The position numbers were made by a program, and so were the translations under genes. Shown here piece after piece: positions 43,953-56,273 of a stretch of 64,000 bases of DNA. The notes under the pieces were generated by a model, which saw nothing but the letters and a program-made list of their open reading frames with translations, was not told where the DNA came from and did no database searches. The DNA comes from Nigrospora sphaerica (taxonomy: Eukaryota > Ascomycota > Sordariomycetes > Amphisphaeriales > Apiosporaceae): positions 620,001-684,000 of the forward strand of contig JAGVVL010000002.1 of assembly GCA_018287875.1 (NCBI GenBank), in the 5' to 3' direction. Each line of letters opens with the position of its first letter. Within the stretch, counting starts at the first letter, position 1.

Positions 43953-44285
43953 CAGGCCACGCGTCAACTTTATTTTGGTAGCGCCTTCCGCTCATTGCGG
44001 ACGTAGGGGCTCCTCTCGCTTGAACGACACATATTGTTAGGCTCAAGGTCCGGCTGGCCGCCATGCGCCGCCCCTTTGGATGCAAAAGCCCACAGTAGAT
44101 TTATTAGGTGGCAGACGAGTATGATGGCAGCACACAACACAATTGCATATAAGCCGTTTGGTCTCGTGCTGCTCATGACTTGCGAAGGCGGGAAGACACG
44201 GGTTGGCGGGCGTCCAGACCCCAAGGACATTTGTTTTGGTTGCTTCCGGTCCAGAATGACGCATTTCCATGGCCATGGCTGGCAT
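43953..44285. other. Convergent spacer between the WW-domain gene and PGA1
   Basis: About 330 bases forming the 3' UTRs of the two facing genes. No gene recognised. Confidence 0.5.
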
Positions 44286-45051
44286 CTACTGCTCTTTCTT
44301 GCTTCGATCCGGCTCCGTTGCCACAGTTCGTACCCAGCTGGCGATGCGCCGGGCGAGGAACCATGACAAGACGGCCACGACCACGACATAACCTATAGTG
44401 GGTAGCAGCGAGCGGGGCAGTAGGTTGAAGACGTACGGGTCCAGGATGACATCCACGTAGATCGGAGGGACGTCACTCATCAAGGTCTTGTTGGTCGTGT
44501 AATAGTCGGCGGCTGCCAGGATCTGGAGCAGCAAAACCGAGGCCGTCCGCTCGGCAGCGGCCGGCCTCCCCGGAGCCTGTGCATGCTCCTGTCCAGGCCC
44601 ATCCTCGACGGGCCGCCGGGCCGACGAATAATCAGACAGTCCCGCGATGAGCTCAGGCGTCTCAAAGACGGTGGGTAGCTCATAGTGATTCAGGACAAAG
44701 GCGGTGGGTTGCTGGTCGAGTATTAATCATGGCATCAGGGGGTGGTCTCAGTCGCGTTCGACTTACAGTTGCGGCCCAGCACACTCGGACCTCGTAGCGC
44801 TGGCCCTCGGTGAGCTCATCGAGCACCAGCCAGGTGGCTTTGCCGGCCGGGGAAGTAGTCGAGGGAAATTGAGCTTCTACATGCGTGCGGACGGCCCAGT
44901 GGCTGGGCGTCAGGGTGTGGACGTGGAGATCGTCCAAATTAGGGTGAGTGGAGGGGATATTGACGAGCTCGGGGGCGACGAAGATGGCCTTTTCCGTGTT
45001 GGCGGATGCGGTGGCAAGCCAGAGGCCAACCAGGAAAAGTCGATGATGCAT
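44286..45051 (-). CDS. PGA1: GPI mannosyltransferase II subunit PGA1
   Basis: Two exons: 45051..44767 (donor GTAAGT) and 44711..44286 (acceptor ACCAG), in phase 0, giving 236 residues. The N-terminal signal peptide (HHRLFLVGLWLATASA) is followed directly by NTEKAIFVAPELVNIP, a block I recognise from fungal Pga1. The luminal domain continues with LHVHTLTPSHWAVRTHVEAQF and WLVLDELTEGQRYEVRVCWAAT. One transmembrane segment lies near the C-terminus (about 193-212, LPTIGYVVVVAVLSWFLA). The protein ends in KKEQ, a dilysine KKxx signal for ER retention. Pga1 pairs with Gpi18 to add the second mannose to GPI anchors in the ER; Gpi18 is not in this window. The start at 45051 gives the best signal peptide; an upstream in-frame ATG at 45087 would add 12 residues. 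Confidence 0.83.
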
Positions 45052-46479
45052 GCTCGCGAACCCGGGCGAGGAAGGGGACGGAGGCAACCGAAGTGTCAGT
45101 CAGTCACTTCCCGACCTTAAGCGTGGCACGCAAGGGGACGCAAGCCCACCCTGAATTCTCCGGCCGGCGGTGGATGATTGGGGGCTCTCGGATACCCGGG
45201 AGAGGGGGAAGGGATGGATACGGGGCGAAATGGGATGTCAGCTCGGGGGCAAAAGCTGTTGCCTATGTGTGGCTTTCGGGTGCAAGCAGGTACCTATCCT
45301 GTTCGAATTTCTCTTGGCCTCCTCCTACCGCTTCTGCGGGAGGACGATAGGTACCGGACACTAGCGGCTGACCGACCTGCCCACGAAAAAAAAAAAAACG
45401 CGTCGGGACTTGTTTACCTTTGTAGAATGAGAATCCCGTTTGCTATCCCACGCATTCCGGCCTTTGAGGTACACATACATGTACTGATCTATGTACCCAC
45501 CTCTTTACTCTGTACCGAAACTTCCATGCTTCGAGCCTGTATTTAGCATCCAGCCAGCAGTACTCGTAGTGCAGGAAAGTACATACTTACATAACGCACT
45601 GATGCACTGGCCAAACCCTGGCACTCAAGTAACTACTGCTACCTACAAATGTGCATATAGTACATACATACTGTATGTATGTATGTAGATTAGTAATGAA
45701 CTTCTTTCTTACCTGCCCATGACGTGCGAGACGTATGGAAGAAGCTCAGGGAGCTGCACGAAGCATACACGGCATAGCTCCTGAGCTGAACTCGCAAACC
45801 TCGTATGCCCATTGCCGGCTCCGTTTGCGTTGCCCCTTCTTCCCGATGTATGTACCGTGCACAATGGATAGTTGGGTATATGCGCGTGCCGCTACGTGGT
45901 TATCGCCGACAGCCAGGGCATGTGGGCGGTCCCCTGATTTCGGGTCCTCCAGTGGCAGTTGGATTTGGGGCCCCCTGTGATGGAGACAGGAGAATAGGTG
46001 CTGGTTCTGGTGCTGGTGCTGGGCCCATCCCCTACATCAGCGAGAGGGAGAGCCGAACGCGCCAGCAAAAGCCCCTGCGCACCTGGCGGCTGCCATTGGC
46101 CCATGCTGCCAGGTGAGCACGCTTGCCCCGAAACGAGCAGGCATCAATTTATTATCCAATCCATCTGGCCATCAACAAAAGGTGCAATCCTCATCCCCCC
46201 CTTGTCCAACTGTCGGCCACCCCACTTTCGGAGCCACGACTCTCTGGACCAGCAGCCCGCGCTTCTGTTGACCACTCCTCTCACCGCAGCGCAGGGTGCC
46301 GGCAATCTTCTGATAATTTCAACACAACCACCTATCCCGTCCCCGTGGGCTGTTGATTCTCTCTGCCTTTGTTCCCTGGCTTCCTCCCGTCCGTCCTTTC
46401 TTCCTCCCGTCTCTCCTCACTCCGTCTACCTAGTCCTCACCCACAACAAACTGTTCTTGCGTCCCATCCAACCGTCAAA
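45052..46479. other. Divergent promoter region of PGA1 and alpha-tubulin
   Basis: About 1.4 kb. It contains an A run (45386-45397), several GTACCTA/TAGGTAC motifs near 45289 and 45349, a TACATACA/TATGTATG inverted repeat at 45661-45683, and a strongly pyrimidine-rich tract at about 46350-46430 just upstream of the tubulin start. No gene recognised. Confidence 0.5.
46350..46440 (+). promoter_or_regulatory. CT-rich core promoter/5' UTR of alpha-tubulin
   Basis: A dense pyrimidine tract with repeated CTTCCTCCCGTC units ends about 40 bases before the tubulin start codon. Such tracts mark transcription start regions of highly expressed fungal genes. Confidence 0.5.
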
Positions 46480-48405
46480 ATGCGCGAGATCATCAGCATC
46501 AACGGTACGTCTCGAGTTTCGTTTGGCACCCCTCAACCCAACAATGCCCGCCGCCACCCCTGGTTCACGCGTTTTGCTCTCTGCCCGCACCACACCGCAA
46601 CATCCGTGCCCCCGCCTCCCCCCTTCCACGACCGCATCCCGGGTCCATGTCACTCGCCGGTTACGGAAACTGTAGATGCTGATATGACTTTCTAGTCGGC
46701 CAGGCTGGTTGCCAGATCGCCAACGCCTGCTGGGAGGTGAGTGGTTACCGCGCCGCCAGGTCACGGCCAACTGCAGCCCGTCGGCCGTGAACTCACGTGG
46801 CCGGCTGCGCATCATGGCTCCGAGAGCTTCCCTTGTCATCCTGAGCGGCCTGCTAACCCAAATACCCTCGTACAGCTTTACTGCCTGGAGCACGGCATTC
46901 AGGTATGTTGGCGTGCCCCAGCCCGTGCGAGATATATATGCAGTACTGACGCCGCCGCTCGTACAGCCCGATGGTTACCTGACCGAGGAGCGCAAAGCGG
47001 CTGACCCCGACCATGGCTTTAGCACTTTCTTCTCCGAAACTGGTACGGCCGCCCACTCTTCGAGCCCGTTTGCTTGCGTGCCCGGCACACTAACGAAGCT
47101 CGCTATCCAGGCCAGGGCAAGTACGTGCCCCGCACCATCTACTGCGATCTCGAGCCCAACGTCGTCGATGAGGTCCGCACTGGTACCTACCGGTCCCTCT
47201 TCCACCCCGAGTACATGATCACGGGCAAGGAGGATGCCTCCAACAACTACGCTCGTGGCCACTACACGGTCGGCAAGGAGCTGATCGATTCGGTCCTCGA
47301 CAAGATCCGCCGCGTGGCCGACAGCTGTGCCGGTCTTCAAGGCTTCCTGGTTTTCCACTCGTTCGGTGGTGGTACCGGCTCTGGATTCGGCGCCCTGCTG
47401 ATGGAGCGCCTCTCGGTCGACTACGGCAAGAAGAGCAAGCTGGAGTTCTGCGTCTACCCCGCCCCCCAGACTTCCACCTCGGTTGTCGAGCCCTACAACT
47501 CGATCCTGACCACCCACACCACCCTGGAGCACTCCGACTGCTCCTTCATGGTCGACAATGAGGCCATCTACGATATCTGCCGCCGTAACCTCGGCCTTGA
47601 GCGCCCCAACTTCGAGAACCTCAACCGCTTGATCGCCCAAGGTACGTTGCATTCCGTCGTGGACGCGCGTGCTGAACGCTACTAACACGCGTGACAGTTG
47701 TGTCGTCGATTACCGCCTCGCTTCGATTTGACGGTTCGCTCAACGTTGATCTCAACGAGTTCCAGACCAACCTGGTGCCCTACCCTCGTATTCACTTCCC
47801 TCTGGTCGCTTACTCGCCCATCATCTCGGCCGCCAAGGCTGCCCACGAGGCCAACTCGGTCCAGGAGATGACCATGTCGTGCTTCGAGCCCAACAACCAG
47901 ATGGTCAAGTGCGACCCCCGCCACGGAAAGTACATGGCCACCTGCCTGCTGTACCGTGGTGACGTCGTCCCCAAGGACGCCCACGCTGCTGTCGCCACCT
48001 TGAAGACGAAGCGCACCATCCAGTTCGTCGACTGGTGCCCGACCGGTTTCAAGCTGGGTATCTGCTTCCAGCCTCCCAAGAAGGTGCCCAACGGCGACTT
48101 GGCCAAGGTTGACCGTGCTGTGTAAGTCAAAGCCGTCGCGCCACGTACGAAACTGCCTAGGTACTGACTGTTGTAGGTGCATGCTCTCCAACACCACGGC
48201 CATTGCCGAGGCGTGGTCAGCCCTGTCGACCAAGTTCGATCTCATGTACTCCAAGCGTGCCTTCGTCCACTGGTACGTCGGTGAGGGTATGGAGGAGGGT
48301 GAATTCTCGGAGGCTCGCGAGGATCTGGCCGCGCTCGAGCGCGACTATGAGGAGGTGGCCACTGACTCGCTCGAGAACGAGAATGACTTGGAGGCCGAGT
48401 ACTAA
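46480..48405 (+). CDS. tubA: Alpha-tubulin
   Basis: Seven exons: 46480..46504, 46696..46736, 46876..46902, 46967..47042, 47111..47641, 47698..48121 and 48177..48405. All introns are GT-AG, and the product is 450 residues, the usual alpha-tubulin length. The protein starts [20 protein letters not shown]. It has the GTP-phosphate loop GGGTGSG, the polymerisation catalytic glutamate in [12 protein letters not shown] (Glu254), and the alpha-specific C-terminus ending in tyrosine (NDLEAEY). The position of the acetylated lysine of animals reads EERKAADPD here, so Lys40 context is not conserved. Exons 1-4 are very small (25, 41, 27 and 76 nt), typical of fungal tubulin genes. It forms the microtubule heterodimer with beta-tubulin. 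Many fungi have two alpha-tubulins; which paralogue this is cannot be told from the window. Confidence 0.97.
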
Positions 48406-50455
48406 AAAGGTTGAGCATGCCAATCTGCCGCCTGGAACGTTGGGCTCCACGCGCGCCTGGGACTCTTCAGGATTCGAGCTATTGCCATGATACCCTGTTC
48501 GACTGAAGACGGAGGCTGCGGCGGCCATGGGCGCGTATAAGGGGAGCCTTGCCTTACCCTGTGACGGCATGGGAGGACCGAAGAGAAGAAAGCATGTCAC
48601 AATTCGTTTCACACAAAGCCTGGGGTTGCGCATTCGTATACACTTTGTAAATCCGTTCTATGAGTTTTAATCGTACGAATGAATCAGTAAAAAACGGGCG
48701 TGGCCGGATGAGGGGTATGGCAGCAGCATGTCGTCAATCCTTTTCTTTCCCATGTGCGATCCCATGCATGCAGGACTAGAACGCGCGGGCTGTATGTATG
48801 TATGTCCGTCTAGTCCGTAACGGCATGGAGGCCAATGGCGGGGGGAATAGGTCGCGATGTATCTCTCCTCGGCCGCAGTGGCTGCCCAACCCTGCCAAAG
48901 TGGGAGCCTGAGCTACTGGGCTGGGCCGGGCCAGGATGCTGGACATGGATCTTGTTATTCGTTCCCTCCAATCCCATGCGTTGGCCGCCCAGGTGACTGG
49001 GATGGATGGGAAGACAGTCGTGCCGGCCAGCGCCCCGCCCCCCTTTGCACATGTATCCAGGCATGGGGGTATTTCTATACAACCCAGCCTACACACTCGG
49101 TGATGCAAAACCAATCGAACTAGGCAATGTCCAAATCCATGCCACCGGTGTCAATCGCCTAATTCGTGGCCATGATGGCTGAGTACAACACATAAAGTAC
49201 TTTTGACATGTGCATCATGTACGAATAGGGTCAGGGCACTGGGGCGGAGGGTGGTAGGTTGTCAGATTCAGGGAGCCCGGCTCCCAGGTACATACAGGGG
49301 GGTGTGCCTGTAGGTACACAGGTACTCCATCGTCCGTATGCGTGGAGCGACGACCTGCCTGTTCCCTTTACTGAGCGCCTTGGAGAGGCCCTGAGATCAT
49401 GGAGGCTGTCTCAACCGGCTCTGCTGCGGAAAACTCAATTCGACGATAGGCGGGAACGACGAACGGCGGCAGACGCATATGCAGTCCCCATGCATAATTC
49501 CTAAGGCCTACATGAGGCGGTTCCTTCCTGTACCCATCATGGTTTGGAGCGGCTCATTTGCATCGGACGTATGGGCGCCTCGGTACGGATACTGAGAGAT
49601 CAGTATTTCCCACAGCCGCTAGTCGGGCCCGTAAGTAACTTCCGTCTGAATGAATCAGGGGAGCTCGGACCAGAGCTCATCCCTCCCCCGGGAGTTGAGA
49701 GAAAGGCGTCGACGACCTCGGCGCGACGACGACGACGCACGACGCACGACTAGCAGCCGTCGCTCACGACCCCGGACCGGAACAGGCGAGCCCCCTGTCT
49801 AATGAACCCCACCCGAGGGACCTAAGCCAGGCCGGAGGAGGAACGGGCAGACGAACGACTCGCAAGCAAGCTACTGTGTGTGACCCAGTGACCTCGCATA
49901 CCGAGGGACACTGGCAGATTGGGGGAGAGGAACCCTGTAACTACCCTTGATTGTAGGTAGGACGGGAACCCAGTAGTTTTACCTTGGGAGGTTAGTACCT
50001 ACTACCATCCCTGGTAGCAGCAACAGCAAGTGTAAGCAAAGCAGGAAGCAACAGCAGCACCTGCACAACCCCCCCCCCCGGGAAAGCGAGCCCGCTCCCG
50101 ACCAACCGTCCGCCGCCCGCCCGCCCGCCAGCCTCCCTCCTCCTCCCAAAAAAGCAACGACAGCACGTTGTCGGCGCCCCAGATACACAGGCTACCTGCT
50201 AAACACTACCGCCCGCCCGCCCGCATTCACTGCATCGACGAGGCTGTTCAGCATAGGAGCTGCCTCTCGCCGAGGATCAGCAAAGCCGCCTTCACAGCAG
50301 GAGCAACGCGAACAGCACCCCCAGCAACACCACAGCCCCCAACAGCTTAGACACCCCGTGCCGTGCCCTCCAGCGCATCGCTCCTCCCAAGCCGTCACGG
50401 CCGCCGGGCTCCGTCATCCTACAGAGCAGCAGTCACCGAGCTCGGCCACGCGACA
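48406..50455. other. Spacer between alpha-tubulin and EDE1
   Basis: About 2 kb. The first few hundred bases are the tubulin 3' UTR (AT-rich near 48600-48700). A cluster of GTACAT/TAGGTACA motifs occurs at 49287-49325, and a C run at 50071-50079 lies in what is probably the EDE1 leader. No gene recognised. Confidence 0.5.
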
Positions 50456-53400
50456 ATGTCCGCCGAAGCCGTTGAGGCCGGTAAGTGCATCGCCCCCGGG
50501 CCCCTTGGGTCGCTGGCCGAGCGCGCGCGCACGCGCGCATCGCTCCTGCCATGGTTCGCGACGGCACACTGACGCTCTCGCCTCGGCGCAGCCGTGCCCA
50601 ACCTCAACCTCACCCCCGAGGAAAAGCGCATCTACGGCCTCCTCTTCCGCCAAGCCGACACCGATAACGTGGGCGTCGTCACGGGAGATGTGGCCGTCAA
50701 GTTCTTCGAGAAGACGCGGCTGGACTCGGCAGTCCTCGGCGAGGTGAGTCCTGGAACCGCCCGACACGACACCGCGGGCACTGTACCGTGCTGACTCGGG
50801 TCCCTTCCCTCGCTAGATCTGGCAGATAGCCGACCAGGAAAACCGCGGTTTCTTGACCCCGGCTGGCTTCGGTATCGTCCTCCGCCTCATCGGCCATGCC
50901 CAGGCCGGCCGTCATCCCACCCGCGAGCTGGCCTTCCAGCAAGCACCCACCCCCCGCTTCGACGGCATCGTCCTGCCCGGCCCGCCCCCTGCTCCCCCGC
51001 ACCCGCCGGCGCAGCCCCTGCAAGCCCAGGGGACCGGCGGCGTCGCCATCCGGATACCACCTTTGACCCCCGAGAAGGTCTCTCAATATTCCACTCTCTT
51101 CGAGCGACAGCCTCTGCAGGGTGGGAATATACTTCCTGGGGACCAGGCCAGGACCATCTTCGAGAAGTCGGGCCTGCCCAACGAGATCCTGGGCAGGATA
51201 TGGCAACTGGCCGACACCGAGCAGCGTGGCGCTCTCGTCCAGACCGAGTTCGTCATTGCTATGCACCTTTTGACTTCGATGAAGGCAGGCACTCTTCGGG
51301 GTCTGCCCCACGTCTTGCCTGCCGCCTTGTACGAGGCCGCGACGAGGCGCATGCCGGCCCCGAGACAGAGTCCCCAGGCGACGGGCCCGGTTGCGTCTGC
51401 CATCCCGCGCCAGCTCAGCGGCTCTGCGCACATGCGTCCCATGCCGCGGTCGCCCCTGGGTCCGCAAACCACGGGTGGTCTCGCCCCCCAGCTGACGGGA
51501 CCCATTCAGCCCCAGATGACGGGATCATCCGACTGGCTCGTCACGCCCGCGGACAAGGCGCGATTCGATCAGTTCTACAACGACCTGGACAAGACCAACA
51601 AGGGCTACATCACGGGAGAGGAGGCCGTGCCTTTCCTTAGCCAGTCCAACCTCTCCGAGGATGCCTTGGCCCAGGTCTGGGATCTTTCCGACATCAACTC
51701 CGAGGGACGGCTGACGCGGGATACCTTTGCTGTCGCTATGTACCTTATTCGCCAACAGCGTAGCCGGCGCGACGGCGGAGGCCTGCCGGCAACCCTGCCT
51801 CCTAACCTTATCCCGCCATCGATGCGCTCCCAGGTCCCCGGACCGGCCATGGGCGGATCTCCCTTTGACGCGCCTGGACCGGCCCCGCTCCCGGCCCCGG
51901 CACCGGTTCAGGCCCCTCCCCCTCCCAAGTCGGCGCTCGACGACCTCTTCGGGCTCGATTCGCCCACCCCGCCGCCCGTGCAAGTGCCCCAGGCCACCGG
52001 CGGGTCGGCTGCTCAGGACCCTTTTGCCGCTGCGTCGCCCATTGCTCCGGCATCTCCTGCTCGAGCCTCGCCCAACGTGGGCGCCTTCAACAAGCCATTT
52101 GGTTCCGGCCCGGCCTTTGTTCCGTCTTCAACCTTTGGAAGCAAGTTGATGACGGCCCAAGACACGGGTGGTTCTGCCAGCTCGGCGGCCAAGCCTTTGT
52201 CGATGTCGGCGGGCATGGACGATCTTTTGGGTGATGCCGACCCGGAGATCAGCAGCAAGCTTAACAACGACTCGACGGAGCTCGCCAATCTCTCCAACCA
52301 GGTCAGCTCGCTGTCAAACAAGATGCAGCAAGTGCAAGTGGACCGCACCAAGACGCAGAAGGATATTACCCAAACGAGCCAGCAAAAGAAGAACTTTGAG
52401 GATCGGTTGACGCAGCTGCGTGCTCTTTACGAAAAGGAGGCCAAGGATCTGGCCGAACTGAAGGATCAGCTCGAGCAGTCGCGCGCAGAAATGAGGAACC
52501 TCATGAGCGAGTCGGCCACCGTTGACGCCAACTATAAGGACCTCCTTGCCCAGCACCAGCAGATCGCAGCCGCATTGCAAGCAGACCAGCAAGAGAATGC
52601 CAGCCTCAAGCAAAAGATCAGCGCCGTCAACGCCGAAGTGGCGCAGCTAAAGCCGCAGATTGAGAAACTCAAGTCGGATGCTCGTCAGCAGAAGGGCATG
52701 GTCGCCATCAACAAGAAGCAACTCTCCACGGTAGAAGGCGAGCGCGACAAGCTCAAGAACGAGGCAGACGAGCTGGCTAGGAGCCATGAGGATGTCTCTC
52801 GCCAAGCCAACACCTCGTCGCCCGTCCCAGCCCCGCCTGCTCAGGTGGCAAGCCCCGCGCCTTCGACCTCGAGCGCCAACAACCCCTTCTTCAAACGGAC
52901 AGGAAGCACCGATATCATGGGCGCTTTCGCACCCCCCCCCATCGCGAAGCCGTACGGTGATAAGTCGTTTGACGACATCTTTGGTGGCTTCGCGCCAAGC
53001 TCGTCCAGCACGCCACCCCCGCCGACGTCGTTCAAGCAGCAGAACACGGGCACTTCAACGGCAAGTGTGGGCTCTTTTGCTACACCAGGGACCTCTACTC
53101 TTACTGTCAGTCCGCAATAAATCTTGCCGATCAATCACCGTATCCTCTCCTGTCGCAAACGTAGCGCTAACTCCTGTTTGTCAGACCTCCCCCCCTGTCA
53201 GCCGCGCCGGTGAGATGACGGCGCCGGCTCCCCTCGTCACACCCAAGCCCCTTGAGCCCACGGCTACGGGCCAAAGCGCTGTCTCTGCTGTCGATAGTGC
53301 CAAGAGCCCCGCGGCCGCCCAGGCCAGTGATAGCGCCTTCCCGAGCCGAAACGGCTCCATCCCCGGCGCATTCCCCGAAGAGCCAATCAAGGCAGCTGAG

Positions 53401-54595
53401 AGCTCGCCCTTTGCTAGTAACCGGGATAGCGAAATCTTTGAGACGATGAAGAAGGAACCGCTCAGTGCCAAGGATGACTTTGACTCGGCCTTTGCCAGCT
53501 TCAAGGGCTCCAAGTCGCAGGAGGAGGTCAAGGACACGAACAGCCCCGTGGCCAAGTTCGACAGCGAGTTCCCCCCCATCTCCGAGCTCAACCACGACGA
53601 GGAATCGGATTCTGCCAGCGAGGGGAATGGTTTCGAGGATGACTTTACGCCCGTGTCTCCGGGCACCAAGAAAGACAAGAGCAGCGGAACTCCCAAGGCT
53701 CCACTTTCTCCCACCACGGCCAAGTCGGCAGCCACTCCCGATGTTCCCGCTGCTGAAGGGGCTTCAACTGCTGCGGCCGCTCAGCCATCAAAGTATGCCC
53801 TCGATTTTCCATTCATCCATTCGTACCTCTCCAAACAGCGCTCAGCAAGTAATAGGTACTAACTAGAGGAAAAAGTGACGCAAACTCGGCCGCCGCTCCT
53901 AAACACGACGATCCCTTTGCCCCGGCATCCGACTTCGCCCCTGCTCCCGGCACCGTGACCAACACGGCCCCTCCGGCGTCCAAGGGCGCATTTGACGACT
54001 TGGGTGACGAGTTTGAGGGGCTTGAGGATGCCGAGGAAGGATCTGCTAACGACGAGTTTGCCAACATTTCGTCGTCCAACATGGATGACTTTAACCCTGT
54101 CTTCGATAGCAGCCCGCCTCCGTCTCAGGCCAAGAGCGACTCGGCTCACGCTTTCGGCACTGAAAGCAGCTACGATTTTGGAAACGTGTCGACAACTTCG
54201 GCCGGTGCGCCCACCGCCAGGACCGCTCCTGGATCATCCAGCGGCCCCAAGGCCCCCGATAACCATGACTGGGACTCCATCTTCGCCACTCTCGACGAGC
54301 CTCAGGCCGGTGAGGGTAGCGCGCCGGCCGCGAAGGGCACGGACGATGCCAAAAGCCCCAACTCCCCACCACGGCCCAAGGCCTCTGGTAGAGCACTTAC
54401 GGAAGAGGGCACCCACGACGACCCCATTTTGAAGAATCTGACAGGCATGGGCTACTCGCGCGCCGACTCCCTGAACGCATTGGAGAAGTATGATTACAAC
54501 CTTGAGCGTGTAAGTCTCCCCGTATTCTTGGACCGTACACACCGATGACTGACGGGGTATTCCAGGCGGCGAACTATCTGGCCAGCCAATCATAG
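50456..54595 (+). CDS. EDE1: EH-domain endocytic scaffold EDE1 (Eps15-like)
   Basis: Six exons: 50456..50480, 50592..50743, 50817..53105, 53185..53792, about 53867..54509, and 54566..54595; about 1248 residues. There are three EH domains, at about 10-105, 142-238 and 300-395 (e.g. ILGRIWQLADTEQRGALVQTEF, ALAQVWDLSDINSEGRLTRDTF), which bind NPF peptides. A Pro-rich linker follows, then a long coiled coil at about 535-722, an acidic Ser/Asp-rich region, and a C-terminal UBA domain (DPILKNLTGMGYSRADSLNALEKY) that is completed by the ten-codon last exon. This is the domain order of Ede1, an early-arriving scaffold of clathrin-mediated endocytosis. The donor of intron 3 is the less common GTCAGT. 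The acceptor of intron 4 is uncertain: CTAG at 53866 lies only a few bases after TACTAAC, and AAAG at 53875 is an in-frame alternative three codons shorter. Confidence 0.92.
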
Positions 54596-56273
54596 TATCG
54601 ACACACGCTTAGGGCGAAAGGAAGGATGCTCAATGAAGAACTTCGGCATGTGAAAGATACCTTACTTGCATAGGGGGGCGACATTCTGCTTTGTGGCGAA
54701 CAGCATTCCTTAAAACTCGCATTTTCTTATGTAACCTAAGTTTTCTTCTTCTTCCACATATGCTTCCTTCCCACTTGGCCCAGCTCCGCCGCTTGACGGT
54801 AGGGGAAAGAGGTGGTTTAGCGAGGAAGACGGATTTCCTCCGCCCGAGAGGATTAAGGCCAGAAAGGAGCGCTCACTCTCCCTGGCCTGCCGCTGGGGAA
54901 AAGGTAGAGTCCAGAGACGAATATAATGTATAGTTCTTGTCCGCGCTGCGGGGGCTCGGTCATGGGCCTGTGACATAGACGCCTTGTCGCTTTGGGTATC
55001 CAGGGAGACGCTTGTATAAAGGTTCCCTCTCTCCTCCCGTCACTCTGTGTGGCTGGCTGGGCGCCTGTTCTTACTGCTTCCAGGGGTTTTGTCGCCCTTG
55101 GGGAATCTACTCCCATGGAAGGCCGGCCTGATGCCTCGGGGGTCGTAATAAAGCCTTGTTCTGCACCGCATCTCTTTGGCACCTCTTGTCTGGTGGCGCT
55201 GGGCACTCGCACAAAGAGGAATGAGAAGGTATGGTTGAGCCAACTCGTCCACTCAGGCTCCCGAGAAGAACTTTGCTACACATGATGGCAGCTGGAAACT
55301 GGTTTCTGGGGTTTGCATACCTGCACAATCGCGATATTTCCACCTCCTCTTTATTGCCGCAATCCGCCAAGGGATTATGTGGCCATCTTGAAGGGGACCA
55401 GGGACGAGGGCAGACATTCGAGGTCACTGGTCAACAGCTGTTTAGCCTTTGTGTTGGTGGCCTTATGAGTGAGTCTCCGGTGATGCGGTGATATAGCTTT
55501 GTTTTCATATGGTCGACCAAACGACGCCACCCGAGACCCAGAGTCCACTTGCCCCCCCTATTCGAGAGTCTGAGATCACATACAATCTCTCTCGCCCTCT
55601 TTCCTGCATCCCAACATGGCCCCGCAGCACTGCCGTCTTCACTGAAAATTTGCGGAAGGGCCCCCTCGAGCACCCGGGGCCCCACCGAAAAAGCCGGACC
55701 CTGTCGCCGATGACGCCGGCCACATATCCGGACCCACCCCGGCCTGCAGGCGCAAGGGCCGGAGCTGCAGGCCATCCACCCCAGCCGCACACATGCCGAG
55801 CCGCACGCGGGTCCGGGTCCGCCTTCTGGCCTGAGGGTTGAATTGCCCCTGTGTACTTGCCAGCCCGGCTACGCAGCCAAAGCACAAACAAACAATTCAA
55901 GGCGTTGCCCTGGGTTGTTCCTGCCCCGGCACCGTCCCGGATTTTCCCTGCCACTGCCTTCTCTCCCACCCTCTCCGGCTGTTTCCGTTCTCGCCATTCC
56001 AGTTTCCCCTTCTTCTGTCACCGCCGCGCCGCCTCGCGGTCTTCGTCTTGGGCCTCGCCGGGCAGCTTTTGGGGCCGGCGTCGTCACTCTCGCGTTTTGT
56101 TTCGTATGCGCGCTTTGAGCAGCATCCTTATCCGCATCGCCGCCGGGCTTCGCCTTGTGCCTCGCCGGCCACTTTGGGGCCAGCATTACCATCAAGAAAA
56201 AGCATCAACAGCACCAGCGTCATTGATTTTTACGTCGTGCCTTTCCAGTCGCTCTTGGGCCACCGTCGCCATC
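54596..56273. other. Spacer between EDE1 and the repeat-rich gene
   Basis: About 1.7 kb. The EDE1 3' UTR lies at its left end; pyrimidine-rich sequence at about 55930-56030 may be the promoter of the next gene. No gene recognised. Confidence 0.45.
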
